A program made the position numbers and the translations under genes. A stretch of 64,000 nucleotides of DNA from Polytrichum commune (Eukaryota; Streptophyta; Polytrichopsida; Polytrichales; Polytrichaceae), in assembly GCA_950295325.1 (NCBI GenBank), contig OX485803.1, forward strand, positions 52,839,554 through 52,903,553. The letters run 5' to 3'. A model generated the notes under the pieces. It was not told where the DNA came from, did no database searches, and worked only from the letters and a program-made list of their open reading frames with translations. Every line of letters begins with the position of its first letter. The first letter of the stretch is position 1. Below, in pieces: positions 1 through 12,044 of this stretch.

Positions 1-537
1 AAAATTCCCACGCCAGTAAATATATCCCCATACCTACAAATAATTAAAATAAACAATCATCCACTAATACCTTCGCTAATCATACACATGTACATGCCTA
101 CACACTTAGAAGACACATGCCTCATTCCACACCTTAAGAACGAAATCACTAACGAAATCACTATACACCCCAATCACATGTATACATTATGTGGGGACTT
201 TAACCGAGATATCGCACTTAGAGGCAGACAAAATAACAACATTAATACCCCCCCACAAGAAGAAGATTACCAATGGAAAATTTTCACCGCATCACTCAAC
301 CTACAATATATCCCAACTAACACTAGCATCTCCAGACAAGGAGGCTATAATTACACATCAACAAGTCTAATAGATGGATTCTACATTCACTCACCAGACA
401 ACAGTAAATTCATTTCTACCACAAACACAAACATGAATCTAAATTCAGACCATTATCCAGTTGTACTACATATCCCCCATAACACCCTTATAGCCAGATC
501 CCCACCCCCACAAACACGTCACCAACTAGAATACTAA
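1..537 (+). pseudogene. LINE part 1: APE-type endonuclease domain, C-terminal portion
   Basis: The frame is open from base 1, so the domain starts upstream of the window. Visible motifs are GDFN (about residues 65-68 of this piece) and SDHYPV near the end, matching conserved Asp/Asn and Ser-Asp-His blocks of the exonuclease-endonuclease-phosphatase fold. These nucleases nick the target to prime reverse transcription. The frame ends at a TAA at 535-537. The coding potential resumes at once in another frame, so this is a frameshift and not the natural end of a protein. Confidence 0.75.
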
Positions 538-1349
538 ACCCAATACCACCAGAAAACATCGAAAAATTCAACATAACATTCTTCAAAGAAAACTCTGCAC
601 AAATAAAAGCCCTTACCACCCTACTCGAAAACCACCAACACCTAAGCCCGGATCAATGGGCGGAAGCCTGTACAACATTCGACCACATTGTATACAAAAT
701 TTCAGAAACAATTGAAGAAACCTGTAAAGCAGACTCACTACCCAACCTTACGAACAGAACAACACAACAAGGCGGGTTTTTGCCACGCAAACTTGCGAGA
801 AAATAGAAAAGACACCTCAACACATATCACCTCATCAGGAAAACCATATACATTGCACAACACGATCCACTCTGGCAAGCACACCCAATTCTAAACGATA
901 TACGAAACCACCAACACACAAACATCCCACACCCACCTGTTACAACGGCACCTCCTACTGAATGGATTGATGCCATAGCAACCATCGCAAAAAATGCAAA
1001 TAAAGAAGCCAGGAAAATCACCACAAAATACACCAAAGACTGCATTCTAAAGGCCGTATCAAAATACCGTCAAATGTATGAAAAAAGCCCCAAACAGATA
1101 AATCGAAAAGTCTTCAAGAACACTGAAACCTCACCCCTGGATTCCATTATTGATAGACAAAATAATATATTAACCAACCCAGATGACATCGCAGCAGAAA
1201 TATACACGCAACAATTCATCAGTAACCGTCCTACAGTTCCCACATGCCAATATCAAAATACACACCCACTACACTGCACATGTGGAATCCGGCAATATCC
1301 ATGGCATGACTTAGACGGATACATCATTGACAAACAAGGAGAACCCTAA
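538..1349 (+). pseudogene. LINE part 2: linker between endonuclease and reverse transcriptase
   Basis: Continues the retrotransposon polyprotein in the third frame, the frame used by the reverse transcriptase. It carries an in-frame TAG at 804-806 and a TAA at 1347-1349, right after which the typical pre-RT stretch follows. Composition is rich in Thr, His, Asn and Lys. No catalytic motif is seen here. It is annotated because codon phase and composition join the endonuclease and RT parts. Confidence 0.6.
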
Positions 1350-2564
1350 ACCCCCCTACACACGTATTTTGACCAAGAAACATACGACTTTTGTCTTAAA
1401 CACCTAAGTAATAATAAAGCCCCAGGCCCAGACAAAATACCCAATTCAATTCTAAAAAACATGCCTCCATGCTTCCATAAATTACTCTTCTTATTTTTTA
1501 AACATTGTTATAAACAAAAACAAATCCCTGCATCATGGAAAACCAGTCTAACAGTTTCACTATACAAAAAAGGTAACCCATCACAACTAATAAACCATAG
1601 ACCTATTCCACTAGCTAACACCATATATAAATTCTACACGAGTACATTAACTTCTATCCTATCAGCGTATGGAGAAAAATACCAAATATTACACGATAGT
1701 CAAGAAGGGTTTAGAGCAGAGAGAATCACTTCTAGAAAAATCCAATTATTAATCGCAGCGCTTGAAGACGCAAGACTCACGAACCAAGATATATATATCC
1801 TTTACATTGACTTCAAAAACGCCTTCGGCTCCATTGATCACGCCAAACTTTTAGCCATAATGAAATATCTGGGATATCCCACTGACTCCATAAATCTCAT
1901 AGGAAACATATATTCACAATCCTCAACAATATTCACTGGTGAACACTTCGGTAAAACCTTACCAATCCCCATTCAAAGAGGTACAATACAAGGTGATACC
2001 CTTAGCCCATATCTATTTATCATATTCCTAGAACCCCTCCTCAGATGGCTACAACAAGGGAATAATGGATACACTTTTGGGACATCCAAAATAAAAATCT
2101 CATCAGCAGCATATGCAGATGATCTAGCAGCAATCGCCAATAAACTAGAGACACTACAAACACAACTCAACAAACTAGACAAATTTTGCGAATGGGCAGG
2201 AATAGATCTTGGAATACCCAAGTGCGCAATAACTGGATGTCCAAATAAATCCAAACTTCACCCCACAACCTTCAAAGCCCTAATCCAATCTACCAATATC
2301 AACTACAAAAACCAACCTATACCAGTCTTAAACCAACATGAACCATACACGTATCTAGAAATAAATCTTGCACCATCATTCAAATGGAAAACACAAATAA
2401 ATACCACTACAGCTAAAGTAATAAAACAGTGTCAAGCCCTTGTAACATGTCCAGCTACTATGAAACAAAAAAATAAACATGGCAGATACAGTCATACGTG
2501 CTGGAATAGCATACAGCTTCTACGCAGTGCCATACTCCATACCAGCTATCAAAAAACTCGATAA
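1350..2564 (+). pseudogene. LINE part 3: reverse transcriptase domain
   Basis: The order of RT blocks is clear: an N-terminal block with NHRPIPLANTIYK (NYRPISL-like), motif A with YIDFKNAFGSIDH (catalytic Asp), motif B RGTIQGDTLSPYLF, and motif C AAYADD with the two catalytic aspartates. RT copies the element RNA at the nicked target. Relation to LINE RTs is certain; assignment to a clade needs a tree. The frame runs past the domain to a stop at 2562-2564. From about 2450-2480 the coding potential moves to the first frame, so a frameshift separates this part from the next one. Confidence 0.9.
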
Positions 2565-4881
2565 AAAAATCATAGCACTTCACAAAACGATATGCGGAAT
2601 ACCCAAATGCACATCTAACATCGCTACACAACTCCCACACAATCTATTCGGAATCGAAGCATTCTCACTACAAAATGCCTATTTAAGATGCATTGGAGAA
2701 CAACTACAAAAAACCCTCAATGATAAAGGTAGAATTGGGAAAATATATGTTGGTCTACTTCAATTCATACTCGCCAAATATGGGGATTCTAAGGAAATCA
2801 CCCGCATTAAATACCACCACTGTGTTAGATCACCCATCACTAGAACATTATTCTTGCTCAAACGTAAAGCCGGAGTCCACCTAAAAAGTACAATAAACAA
2901 TTTCCTACTAACCCCATCCCCACTTGAAACTGCATGGATGCAGGAAGCACAAATGTTTCATGGCCTAAATTCCAACACCTCATTTAAATTACTACACAAA
3001 CTACTTGTACATAATATAATCACACTAGACCAAATTACCATGCCTAATGGTACCACTCTAATGAACCCGGACGAATTCAAAATCTACCACTCCACTCCTT
3101 CTAAACTTATCAAAAGCGCACTTAACATAGCTAATCAATTATTTTGTCACCCCCCTTGTAATCAATGTCCCCTACCATGCCAACAACACCATCCACCAAG
3201 ATTCCTAAAAAATAAATATATAATAAGACACCACAATATCCTACCACACCCACCAACCGCCCCCGTACACCCCCCTAACCTCCCCATCCCCCCTCTACCC
3301 CCTCCTCCCAATAACATGCTTAAAGACCCCCGACAATTCCCCATACACAAAATAATCGATCATAAACAAAAACAATTCAATGACCATAACGGAATAAAAA
3401 GAACAGTCACGTCGTACCTATGTCAATGGACTACAACAAATAACAACACATATAACAAATGGCGAACTCAAAGGGACCTACACCCCTACTGTGAAACCAA
3501 CACATGTAATCACAACACATACCTACTTATCCATTACTACAAAGAAAGACAACACAAACATTTTTCAAACATAATTAATGTCTACTTCTCCACAGAACAA
3601 CATAGAGACACAAGATACGTCACACCAAACACAATAATTCCACTAGCACATATCTCTATTAATGAATGCAACCCAGAAAACGACATCGAAATAAACTCTG
3701 ATACCATCCAAACACAATTCGATGTCGCTCACATATATGAAGACAATGGCCGACACCTCATTACCATCCCGAAAGCTAGACTAACATGGTTATGGAAACA
3801 ATACCAATTGGCAAAAAACAACACACACGGTCTAGAACTATCTACCCAATCGTTCGAAATTGAAATTGTTTGGTTATACCAAAGGTACAAATACCGTATC
3901 CCAAAAAATGACCCACTCAAACGAGCCCAATATACAATACCTACCCAAATATTAGATCTCCTGATTACAACATTCAATATTAACCACTCATATTTTTCAT
4001 CCCCAGTTACATGTCCCACACAATTCACCCAATTCTACTTACCATTCTCGCGAGACATAATATTTGGATCCCTAGGTAAAGCGTTTGACCATAAATGGCA
4101 AGGAATCGGTTACGCACACCCTCATAATACAACAGACCTAAAACAAGCTATTCATTGGGCGCGCATAGCGGCCCAAAATGATCCATATACAATCACTATA
4201 CTTATATCTCCGGATACTAATTGGTACCAAAACTCCAACCCACACACAGGCCCATTCCCAGACACACACGTCATTGCCCATTTCGCCGCTGATACGATCA
4301 CGTATGAGGAACCCACAATACCCCCCGAGCTCAATATCACAAGAAAAGAACCATCTACCATTCAAATATTTTGTATCCATCACCAAAACAATAACATAGG
4401 CACCTACGAACAAATGAAATTAATAAACGACACAGCAAATAACCTCCAAATACTACAAAGTCACACACAAACTGCACCACCCACCCCTCCAAACATCACC
4501 GTTAACCCTAGTAAAAAATGGGCCAAATCAAACTACCCAAATACAATCCCACACAATAATACCCCTACCCCACAACTTCCAAACTACCAAACTAACTTAC
4601 CGCTAAAATTCCACCCCCAATTTAGCTACTACACAGACGGATCCTTTATAAAACCCAAAGAAATTGCCCCTGGGGTATGGAGAAGAGAAAGAGCTGGATA
4701 CGGTATCTATAGTCCCAAAGGCTTAAATATCGCCAAAAGACTCCATGGGCATCAAAACATACTACGTGCAGAAATGATGGCTATACACAAAACACTAAGA
4801 ATCATTAATATAAAATTCCCTAATGAACCCGCATTCATATTCACAGACAGTCTAAACGTATTATACCTACTCAACACATAA
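2479..4881 (+). pseudogene. LINE part 4: thumb/linker region and first part of RNase H
   Basis: A continuous frame of 800 codons follows the RT. Its first 250 residues resemble the post-RT part of LINE proteins. A Pro-rich stretch lies at about 3240-3315. Near the C-terminus RNase H motifs appear: YYTDGSF (first catalytic Asp), ILRAEMMAI (Glu) and FIFTDS (Asp). A TAA at 4879-4881 cuts the RNase H domain in half. The long middle linker (about 3350-4560) matches nothing I recognise and is unusually long for a plant LINE. Confidence 0.75.
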
Positions 4882-5247
4882 ATTAAACACCCCACTCTCC
4901 ATAATAGTCACCCCGACCAAACCACACTCAACTCCATGGTAAAAATCCTCCAAGACCGTACACAGCCAATCACACTATACAAAGTCAGAGCACACGTCAA
5001 CATTGACGGTAATGAAAAAGCGGATAAACTAGCAAAAGACGGGTTAGAATTAGAACACAGAATTGCCATCCACCCATACGAACATGCCCACGCCATCCCG
5101 TACTATTACCAAAAGGACGTCTGGGCCTCGATGGCAGACGTCCCAGACAAAGGCCCAGTAAGATTCTTAGAAAAACAAATTAAAAAATATGATAGGGAAA
5201 CCAATATAGCAATCATGGCCACACAAACCCCCAACACGTGTAAATAG
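4882..5247 (+). pseudogene. LINE part 5: C-terminal half of RNase H
   Basis: Same frame as the preceding part. It contains KVRAHVNIDGNEKADKLAK, the His plus final catalytic Asp block of RNase H. With the part before the stop, all four acidic positions (D, E, D, D) and the His are present, so the domain was intact before the stop at 4879 arose. It ends at a TAG (5245-5247), after which the same frame continues. Confidence 0.75.
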
Positions 5248-6087
5248 ACAGAAAATATAGACATTGACAAAGAACTGTCCAACGAATTCTGGACAAATCC
5301 CTTAATCACAGACAAACAAAAATTCTGCCTTATTAAATTCCGCACAGGAACATACATGGGTAATGCTAGAAAACAAATGTTCTTCGGTCACCAGAGGTAC
5401 CCCTCTATCACATGCCCTATATGCAATTCAAACGATCCAGACACTTGGCTACATGTTCTACTGAAATGCAACCAACAACATATACACTCACTACGAATTA
5501 AAAGACATAACAAAGCAGTCGGAGAAATTAGGAAGCTTCTAATCTCGTCCGAAAAATCCCGATGTTTTACTCTCATGAATGCCGGTACCTTCAATAATAA
5601 CCCCCAAGAAAATACAGTCCCCAATTGGCTACTCCCCTGCACATGTAACACACAAAGATGTCATTGCAACGCAAGATTTCGACCTGATATACTCTGCGTT
5701 AAAGGATTACCATATCAAAATGACCCTCCCATTGACATTGATCCTAACCTCACCATACAATTTATTGAATTCACATATTGTAACGACAGATTTTCCCCAG
5801 AAACAATAGAAGCAAAAAACAACAAATACAAACCTTTGATTGAGAGTATCGCTTCCAGAGGATGGAAAATCGAACCACTTATTGTCATCACAGCTGGGGC
5901 CCGAGCTATGGCCCACATCCCATCTATGAAAATACTAGAAGAAAATCTCAAAATACCCCTGGTTACCATCAAAAATACCTTTAAAAACATTAATACCATT
6001 GCAATACAATATGCCATGTCCATCCTCCTCCATAAGAGGAGAATTGAAAACCACCAACCGCCCCCCCAAAACTTAGACCCTCCATAA
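5248..6087 (+). pseudogene. LINE part 6: Cys/His finger and restriction-like (PD-(D/E)XK) endonuclease
   Basis: Same frame, open to the natural stop at 6085-6087. A C-x2-C-x9-H-x4-C finger (CPIC ... HVLLKC, about 5416-5472) is followed by FRPDILCVKG, an acidic strand IQFIEFTYC and a Lys-rich KNNKYKPL segment. The RPD ... E-x-T ... K-x2-KY pattern resembles the endonuclease of R2-type LINEs, which also follows a Cys/His finger. Known R2-like enzymes usually have a shorter gap between PD and the acidic strand. The assignment is therefore good on pattern but not proven. Finding this with an APE domain in one element is what makes it Dualen-like. Confidence 0.65.
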
Positions 6088-6127
6088 AACCCAAAAAACT
6101 TATATAATATTTAGTATATATTTACAG

Positions 6128-6300
6128 CTCAGAATGAGGGATTGGTGCCGGTTGGTTGGTACAAATTTCCTGCCTTTTACTCACTTGCAGCACCAAGTCA
6201 CGCGTTACATTTTAGACGATCATACGGACTCGACTGAAATCGAACCCGGAACGTCTTAACTCAAACATCCTCCCACAACCAACCGAGGAATCATGACTTG
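6128..6300 (-). repeat. Possible tRNA-derived SINE relic
   Basis: Read on the minus strand, a tRNA-like head starts near 6295. It has an A-box-like CTCGGTTGGTTG (CTC ... GAG can pair as a D-stem) and, about 37 bases on, a B-box-like GGTTCGATTTC with one mismatch to the consensus. No cloverleaf closes, so this is not a working tRNA. Copies elsewhere or flanking repeats were not found, so SINE status is a guess. Confidence 0.35.
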
Positions 6301-6520
6301 GCGTTCACTCTCATAACAAAAACACTAATTATACCTAAAAGGCATGCACCGCCGTGGGTCATGATCGGCCCACGTTATTTGTTTCTCGGTTACTATAGTG
6401 TCCATCCTCGAAAGAGGAGAGTAGTTTTGTCCCAGCTTCCCCATGTCCTGTGGGCATCGGGTTGTTGGCATTACGAACGGACACTCTATTCACGCCGGCC
6501 CCTAAAAGGGACCGGAGTTT
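6301..6520. other. No recognisable feature
   Basis: Unassigned sequence between the SINE-like relic and the first MITE. Reading frames are short and match nothing I know. Confidence 0.5.
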
Positions 6521-6892
6521 CTATCTATCTTGTATCTAGTGTCACCAATTCTATTTGTCTTGCTCAATACTAATTGCAAACCGCCCATGTAGTGTCACTG
6601 ACACTAAATGCAAACCCAAAACTATTTGTCATTCCTTGTTTATAAAAATTGCACATCATAGATTCACAATGTTGCAATTACCATTACTTACTAAGTGTTT
6701 GTTTAAATCCAAATTTCAATCATCCATGACACTAATTAATTATAGAAATGTTCGGATGGAAAGTATACCAAGAGCGGATGAACTGAAAGTAAATTGGGAT
6801 GACAATATTTGTAAACTTATTCATAAGAAGTGTCATCAAAGAGTTACCACCATAACATAAAATACCATATGACACTAAATACAAAATAAGTG
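6521..6892 (+). mobile_element. MITE, TA-flanked family, copy A
   Basis: Alignable by eye along its length with copies at 10722-11096 (inverted) and 23962-24335. The right end reads ATGACACTAAATAC then a degenerate mirror ending TAAGTG, followed by TA. The left end is eroded but keeps TAGTGTCACCAATTC. No coding capacity, so it is non-autonomous. The superfamily is uncertain: TA duplications suggest Tc1/mariner, while CACTA-like tips could mislead. Confidence 0.75.
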
Positions 6893-9800
6893 TAGTGATT
6901 TCTTCCTAAAAACATGTTATTTTTTTAGAGTTCATTTTCGAGATTATGTCTATAGTTCTAATGCCTATTGTGCTTACATTGTAGACCAATGTGTAGTGAC
7001 TTTCAACCGGGAATCAATGCCGTATTCTTTGTACTAGTGGTACTTCCAAAGAGTTTGATCTCTTCAAAGAGCATATTATGTACATATCGACAACCATTGA
7101 CAACTTCAAGATGTACTCCTCTACTAGTACCCGTAACTCCGTGAAGCAATGAATGGGGAGAACCGATTGCTAGTTGCACATGAACCGATTGAGTTTGAGG
7201 AATAACTCGTTGAAGTTCAAGGCTTTAAGAAGATTGACAATCATTTTAGAGGAATCTATAGAATATACGTCAAATTAGTTAAGGAAAACCGAAAGATCAC
7301 AACATGTAACCGGTTGGACTTGGAAACACAAGGACTTTTTTCCGATTATGCCCCAAAATCTCCCGACATTGCCGTGAAGGGACTAACATGTGAATACCCA
7401 ACATTATGATCATGGGTTTCATTGATTGTCGTTCACTACATTTTGGTATCAATTTTGGCCTCGTGCATGTGTCCATATGTACATATTATAAGCTCTCTAT
7501 CCTTATATTATGTACCTTGCTTTTGACATGTAGACTCTAATTCATGGTGTTGATTATACTATTCACATGTTTACAAACCAAGTTCCTTTTTATTTATTTA
7601 TTGTATGTGAAATATTGGGACGAGACCTTGTTTATGTCTTCCATGGACCTACATTGGATGAAGGACTCAAAAAGAAAGATGATTGCGATGTTGTTATCGG
7701 CATGAATTATGGTGTTGCTTCATTTTCGAGTTAGTCTAAGATTATATGTAATCCCAAAATAAGTAACACCAAAATTAGAGGGTCCTCAATGCCTACTGCC
7801 TTCTGTTCAAGGTGAACACCTTGAACGAGCATAGACAAGCCAACCAACACCTATCTCCCCCAAGGCGAAGCCCTAGATTCCATTATGGCTGGCTGGAAAT
7901 ATCTGGTTCACCCAATACCCCCACTATGATTGGGTGGATCATGGGTGGTAGGATGCACCAAAACTCAAATGCTAGAAAGGTCACCCATCTGAGTATTATC
8001 CAACCCTGGGAAATTTAATCTCAAAGTTCCCATGGGATTTGGGTTAAGGCCTTGGGCTTAAGCCACCCTAAGGGACTCATAAAAAAATTGTTGCCGAATT
8101 AGAAGGGTGAAGTTGAGGAGACACTTTCCAATCAATATTGAGTTTTGTCACATTCGACAAGTGTGACCTACTTATATTGTAACTTGGTCCCTACAAGTTA
8201 GGTTTTTGTACAACACGCATGTTTCTTTTCTTTCATTTCTTTCTCTTTATGGTGGGGGTTTCATTGATTTCTAAATGTAATGTTGCTCAATTTCCATGAT
8301 ATGTACTTTTTTTATCCGACATTTTCACTTTATGCTATGTTTTGTTCATTGATGTCTTTGTGGTATGTTCATTCGAGGTTTATTCAAACTATGTTTGTGT
8401 TATGTTAGTATGTTATTTCTCTTCCTTTGATGCAACTTGCAAGCCCCAACATATTTATACATCTATATATTTATTTTGTGTTAACGTTGATAAGGCACAT
8501 AGTGAAGAGGTTGGATCCTCCAACTAGAATTGCAAACAAAGAATAGTCCACCATGATGTTGGGGCATACATGGATGTTGAGGTTGGTTCATTATTTGATG
8601 TATCTAAGGGTTTCGTTTACTTGATAGTGAGAATATTCTAGCCTAGGATTCGATGTGATGATGGGGGTAGATCCCTCTATAGCTTTGTTTTTCTATAGTG
8701 TATGGAGTTCATATGAATATCTTCTTCATTGTCAATATGATGATTATTGTTCTTTACTAGTTGTTCATGTATGAGGAGTGTATCCGGAGTTTGGTGGGTA
8801 TGGGGAGCATGAATGTGAAGGGTCCACCGTGAATGAATCATCTCGGGTATGATTCACCTCGGATGAGGAATGGGAGCAACCGTCACATTTTCATCGTCAA
8901 CAACAACTACCGGGTTGCTCCTCTAGGCTCTCTCCGCGCGGCCTTGAGACAATAATCCACACCTCTTATTCATGTTCTTGTTTGTTCCATGTTTGTTCTT
9001 GCGTGTTTGTGGAGGTCTTAGTTTTCGTGTGTGTTTCTGGAAAGGAAAATCATCATGGGTCTAAGTTCTCTTGTTATTTTCTCCTCTCACTGTTGGTATT
9101 TGTTGAATGGATGATCTAGGGTTAGCATCCCTTGATTGTTCTTGCATGTTTAACTCATGTTACCTTACATATATGCCTGAAGATGAAGCATTACCAACAT
9201 TTTGATTTGTATTGTTATCTAATTCTTCTGCAAATGGCCTTGGTATATGGATAATTTAGAGTTAGTGTTTCTTAGTTGTTCTTATGCATTTCTCTTAGGT
9301 TTAGCTTGCATTTGTACTTCAAAAGAAATGGCAAAGTCTTGATTTATATTGCACTTTCATTTTACACAACTATTATTGGTGAATGGTTGACCTAAACTTA
9401 ATTAACATACTTTAGTGCAATTAAATTTTATTTATTATATGGATGGGACTTTGAACTCTTGTGGAGTTTGTTAAAACCATGAAAAAATTAGTACACGTCA
9501 GTTGGGTGTATGGATTGCACTTTTGTTTAGTGGGATCATGATACTGGCCATTTTATCACACATACTTGTAACTTCCGCGGCGATCCTTTTTTTAGTTACT
9601 TTTCCTTACAAAACTTAGACCGACTTGTTTCATATGTGAAGTGCATTGTGTTGCAATTGAGCGGGGTCTTCATACGACCGGAGTTTGATCCCCCACAATG
9701 CCAGAGTGATTGACATGTATGAAAGAAATTGATTCATATACCAACTTATAGGGTAGTTGAATGCTCTACAAACGTGTTCATTTTTGCAAATACCCCTCCT

Positions 9801-10721
9801 TTAAAAAAAATCTAGAAGTAAGCTATTGTCTAAATGTAAAGAGGAATGAAAAAACTATATGATCCAAGTTAGGTGGCACTTCTTATTGACCTAGGGCTGG
9901 CACTTAGTGTAGATTTTAAATTTTCATGTAGATGTAACTATTTTTTATCCCATATAATTTCCTATTCAAAATATATCTCAATTTACTGTGTGTGGTCAAA
10001 AGGGTCAAGAAAATTCACACTAACATACCGAAATTATTGTGGTATGTCAAAACTATATAGGGCCACAATCGAACCACAATGTAGCTGTGAGCGATGTAGA
10101 TGACACGAGTCCCGATCCAATCTAGTGGCCAAATTATTTTGTGGAGTTGGAACTTGTGTCCACAATAAGACCACATACCTTCCACCTTATGTGTGAACGC
10201 ATTTAATTTGTTTTTGTAGAACCGTGGTTGAGGGTGCACTAAACCACAACCACTCAACTATGGTAAGTAAGTACACCAAATTCTCACCCCTTATCCAAAA
10301 TTGATCTCTATAGATTCTTGCCTAAGGTCAAGTTTTTGGACACACCTATATATTCAAACACCTCGGAAACTCATAGTTTACTTATACGGTGTCCAAAAAC
10401 TACATACTAAAATGGTTTGGAATCCTCTTTCAATCACCGACTAAAAGACCGTAGTATCATCTAATGATGCTTTTTTTAGGGTGAACAATTAGAGGTGTAG
10501 TTGAAATCCCGTCATGTGACTTCACTTAAATTACGAGCAATGTCATGCTTCCAGAGCCTTCTTATCTTTGAGCCATCGATCAAGCGTGTAAGTTACGGTA
10601 ACTCGCTTTTGGGACGAATATTCATTCCCCAATCCCTAGGCTGGAGCTTTGTGGGTCCCGAAACTCATGAGAATCGGGTCACTTCCGATTCGGGCACATT
10701 TGAGGTTCATGTCCGCATCTA
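6893..10721. other. Gene-free interval with one dispersed repeat
   Basis: Only short random-looking frames occur on both strands. A block at about 7140-7370 belongs to a repeat family also seen at 43700-43860, 45760-46000 and 58500-58700. No transposase, LTR or RNA gene was recognised in the rest. Confidence 0.6.
7140..7370 (+). repeat. Dispersed repeat G, copy 1
   Basis: Contains GTAACCGGTTGGACTTG and an upstream block on TTTAGAGGAATCTATAG. The same order of blocks occurs at 45760-46000 in direct orientation and at 43700-43860 and 58500-58700 inverted. No coding capacity and no termini defined. Confidence 0.6.
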
Positions 10722-11096
10722 CACTAAATATTGTATTTAGTGGTGTCATGTGGTATTTTTATTTCATTGTGGTAACTTTCTTCTTAAGTCACTTCTTATG
10801 AATAAGTTTCACATTACTATCATAAATTTGGATGAAATCCATACCAATCATCAAAACAACAGTTTGGTGTATGTTGCATCCTGATATTCTTGTAATGAAA
10901 TTTGGATTTAAAAAATCACTTTGTAGGTGATAGTAATTACAACATTGTGAATCTATAATGCCCACTTTTGTTTACAAGGAGTGACAAATAATGTTGGGTA
11001 TGCATTTAGTGTTGGTGACAGTAACTACACGGGCGGTTTATAATTGGTATTAAGTGAGACATATAGAATTGGTGACACTAAATGCAAAATGTTGTG
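10722..11096 (-). mobile_element. MITE, TA-flanked family, copy B (inverted)
   Basis: Reverse complement of copies A and C over about 375 bases. The left tip CACTAAATATTGTATTTAGTG is itself a near-perfect palindrome preceded by TA. The right tip is the eroded counterpart ending GTTGTG. Internal landmarks shared with the other copies include the inverted forms of ACACTAAATGCAAACCC and TTCACAATGTTG. Confidence 0.75.
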
Positions 11097-12044
11097 CGCT
11101 CACCTAATTACCGGCCACCTTCAAGGATTGCTTGTGGGTGGGACCAAGAGTAGGACAAGCCTTTGAAACGGCTTTTGGCCTTTGTTAAAAGTGGGTGAAA
11201 AGATTGATAAGGTATGTTTTCCTACGTATAAGGTGTTCATATGGGCCTATTCTCAACACCACCAATGAGCGTCGTCCATTGTCCTCTTGAAAGCATTATG
11301 TCCATGCTCCTTAGATGTTGGAAAAAAATAGTGGCCTAATAATAAGGCCTTCACGTTGTTGGGAAACATTGGCTTATCTACCTTACACATTCCCCTAGTG
11401 ATTTGCCTTCCCTTTGGGGAACCTCCGAGTGATTGGCATGTTCCCCACTCGGACTACCATAACACACAAGCTCGAATATGTTTGGAACTTGGAAGCATGT
11501 ATGTCCGAAAGAGCTTTAGATACCTAGTGATCGCCTACCACCACAAGCTTCAAACATTCTATACTCTTTAAAGGAAAGGCTCCGCAATAAGTTACCTTCC
11601 AAATTTGGCTCACGATCATCTCCTTGTCATGTATTTTTAGCTAGAAATGCATGTGAGGTTTGTGGTCACTCTTGTAAAGGCGGACGCCCTATGTTTAGGT
11701 GGTATATGACAAGGCTTGTAATTAAGAGTGGACACCAAAAGGACATGTGTTATGATGTCAAATTGGACTATGTGCATATAATGTGTTCATTAGAAGGGCA
11801 CATAGTTGGTTGTTGCAAGAGAAACAAAATCTCCACTTTAAAGGGACTTTAGATTCTTAGCTTTTACATCTTGACTCCTATGTGAAACAAAAAAATGCCC
11901 ATCTTTGTGATTTGCAATTGGCAACAGCGGAGTTGAATTGGATAGGGCCGCATATCTCAACTGATGCAACTTGTAGTAGGACATCATTGGTACAATTAAA
12001 AATCTTCAATCCCTAAAAAACAAAACAATACAAACAAACAAACT
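11097..12044. other. No recognisable feature
   Basis: Short frames only on both strands. No motif, repeat pair or RNA gene was recognised. Confidence 0.5.

Larger units (their letters stand above)
1..6120 (+). mobile_element. Decayed non-LTR retrotransposon with two endonuclease types (Dualen/RandI-like)
   Basis: One long coding region can be followed from base 1 to the stop at 6085-6087. Domain order is APE endonuclease (1-537), linker, reverse transcriptase (about 1380-2450), long linker, RNase H (about 4615-5060), Cys/His finger and PD-(D/E)XK-like nuclease (5400-5960). The 5' end lies outside the window. The copy is dead: frame changes near 530 and 2450-2480 and in-frame stops at 804, 1347, 4879 and 5245. 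The sense strand is markedly rich in A and C. No poly(A) tail is visible; the 3' flank is AT-rich. Plant LINEs are normally L1 or RTE type. APE and restriction-like nuclease together with RNase H are known from Dualen/RandI of green algae. The clade assignment is inference from domain order. Confidence 0.85.

Noticed and set aside
804-5247. In-frame stops of the LINE as recoded glutamine codons
   Set aside because: Host genes in the window use standard stops and the LINE also has frameshifts, so ordinary decay explains them.
9650-9710. tRNA or SINE promoter (GAGTTTGATCCCCC)
   Set aside because: Only a weak B-box-like word; no A-box at a suitable distance and no cloverleaf.
6521-11096. A single 4.6 kb transposon with 370-bp inverted ends (MITE copies A and B)
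   Set aside because: The same 374-base unit occurs alone at 23962-24335 with its own TA flanks, so the pair is better read as two independent insertions.
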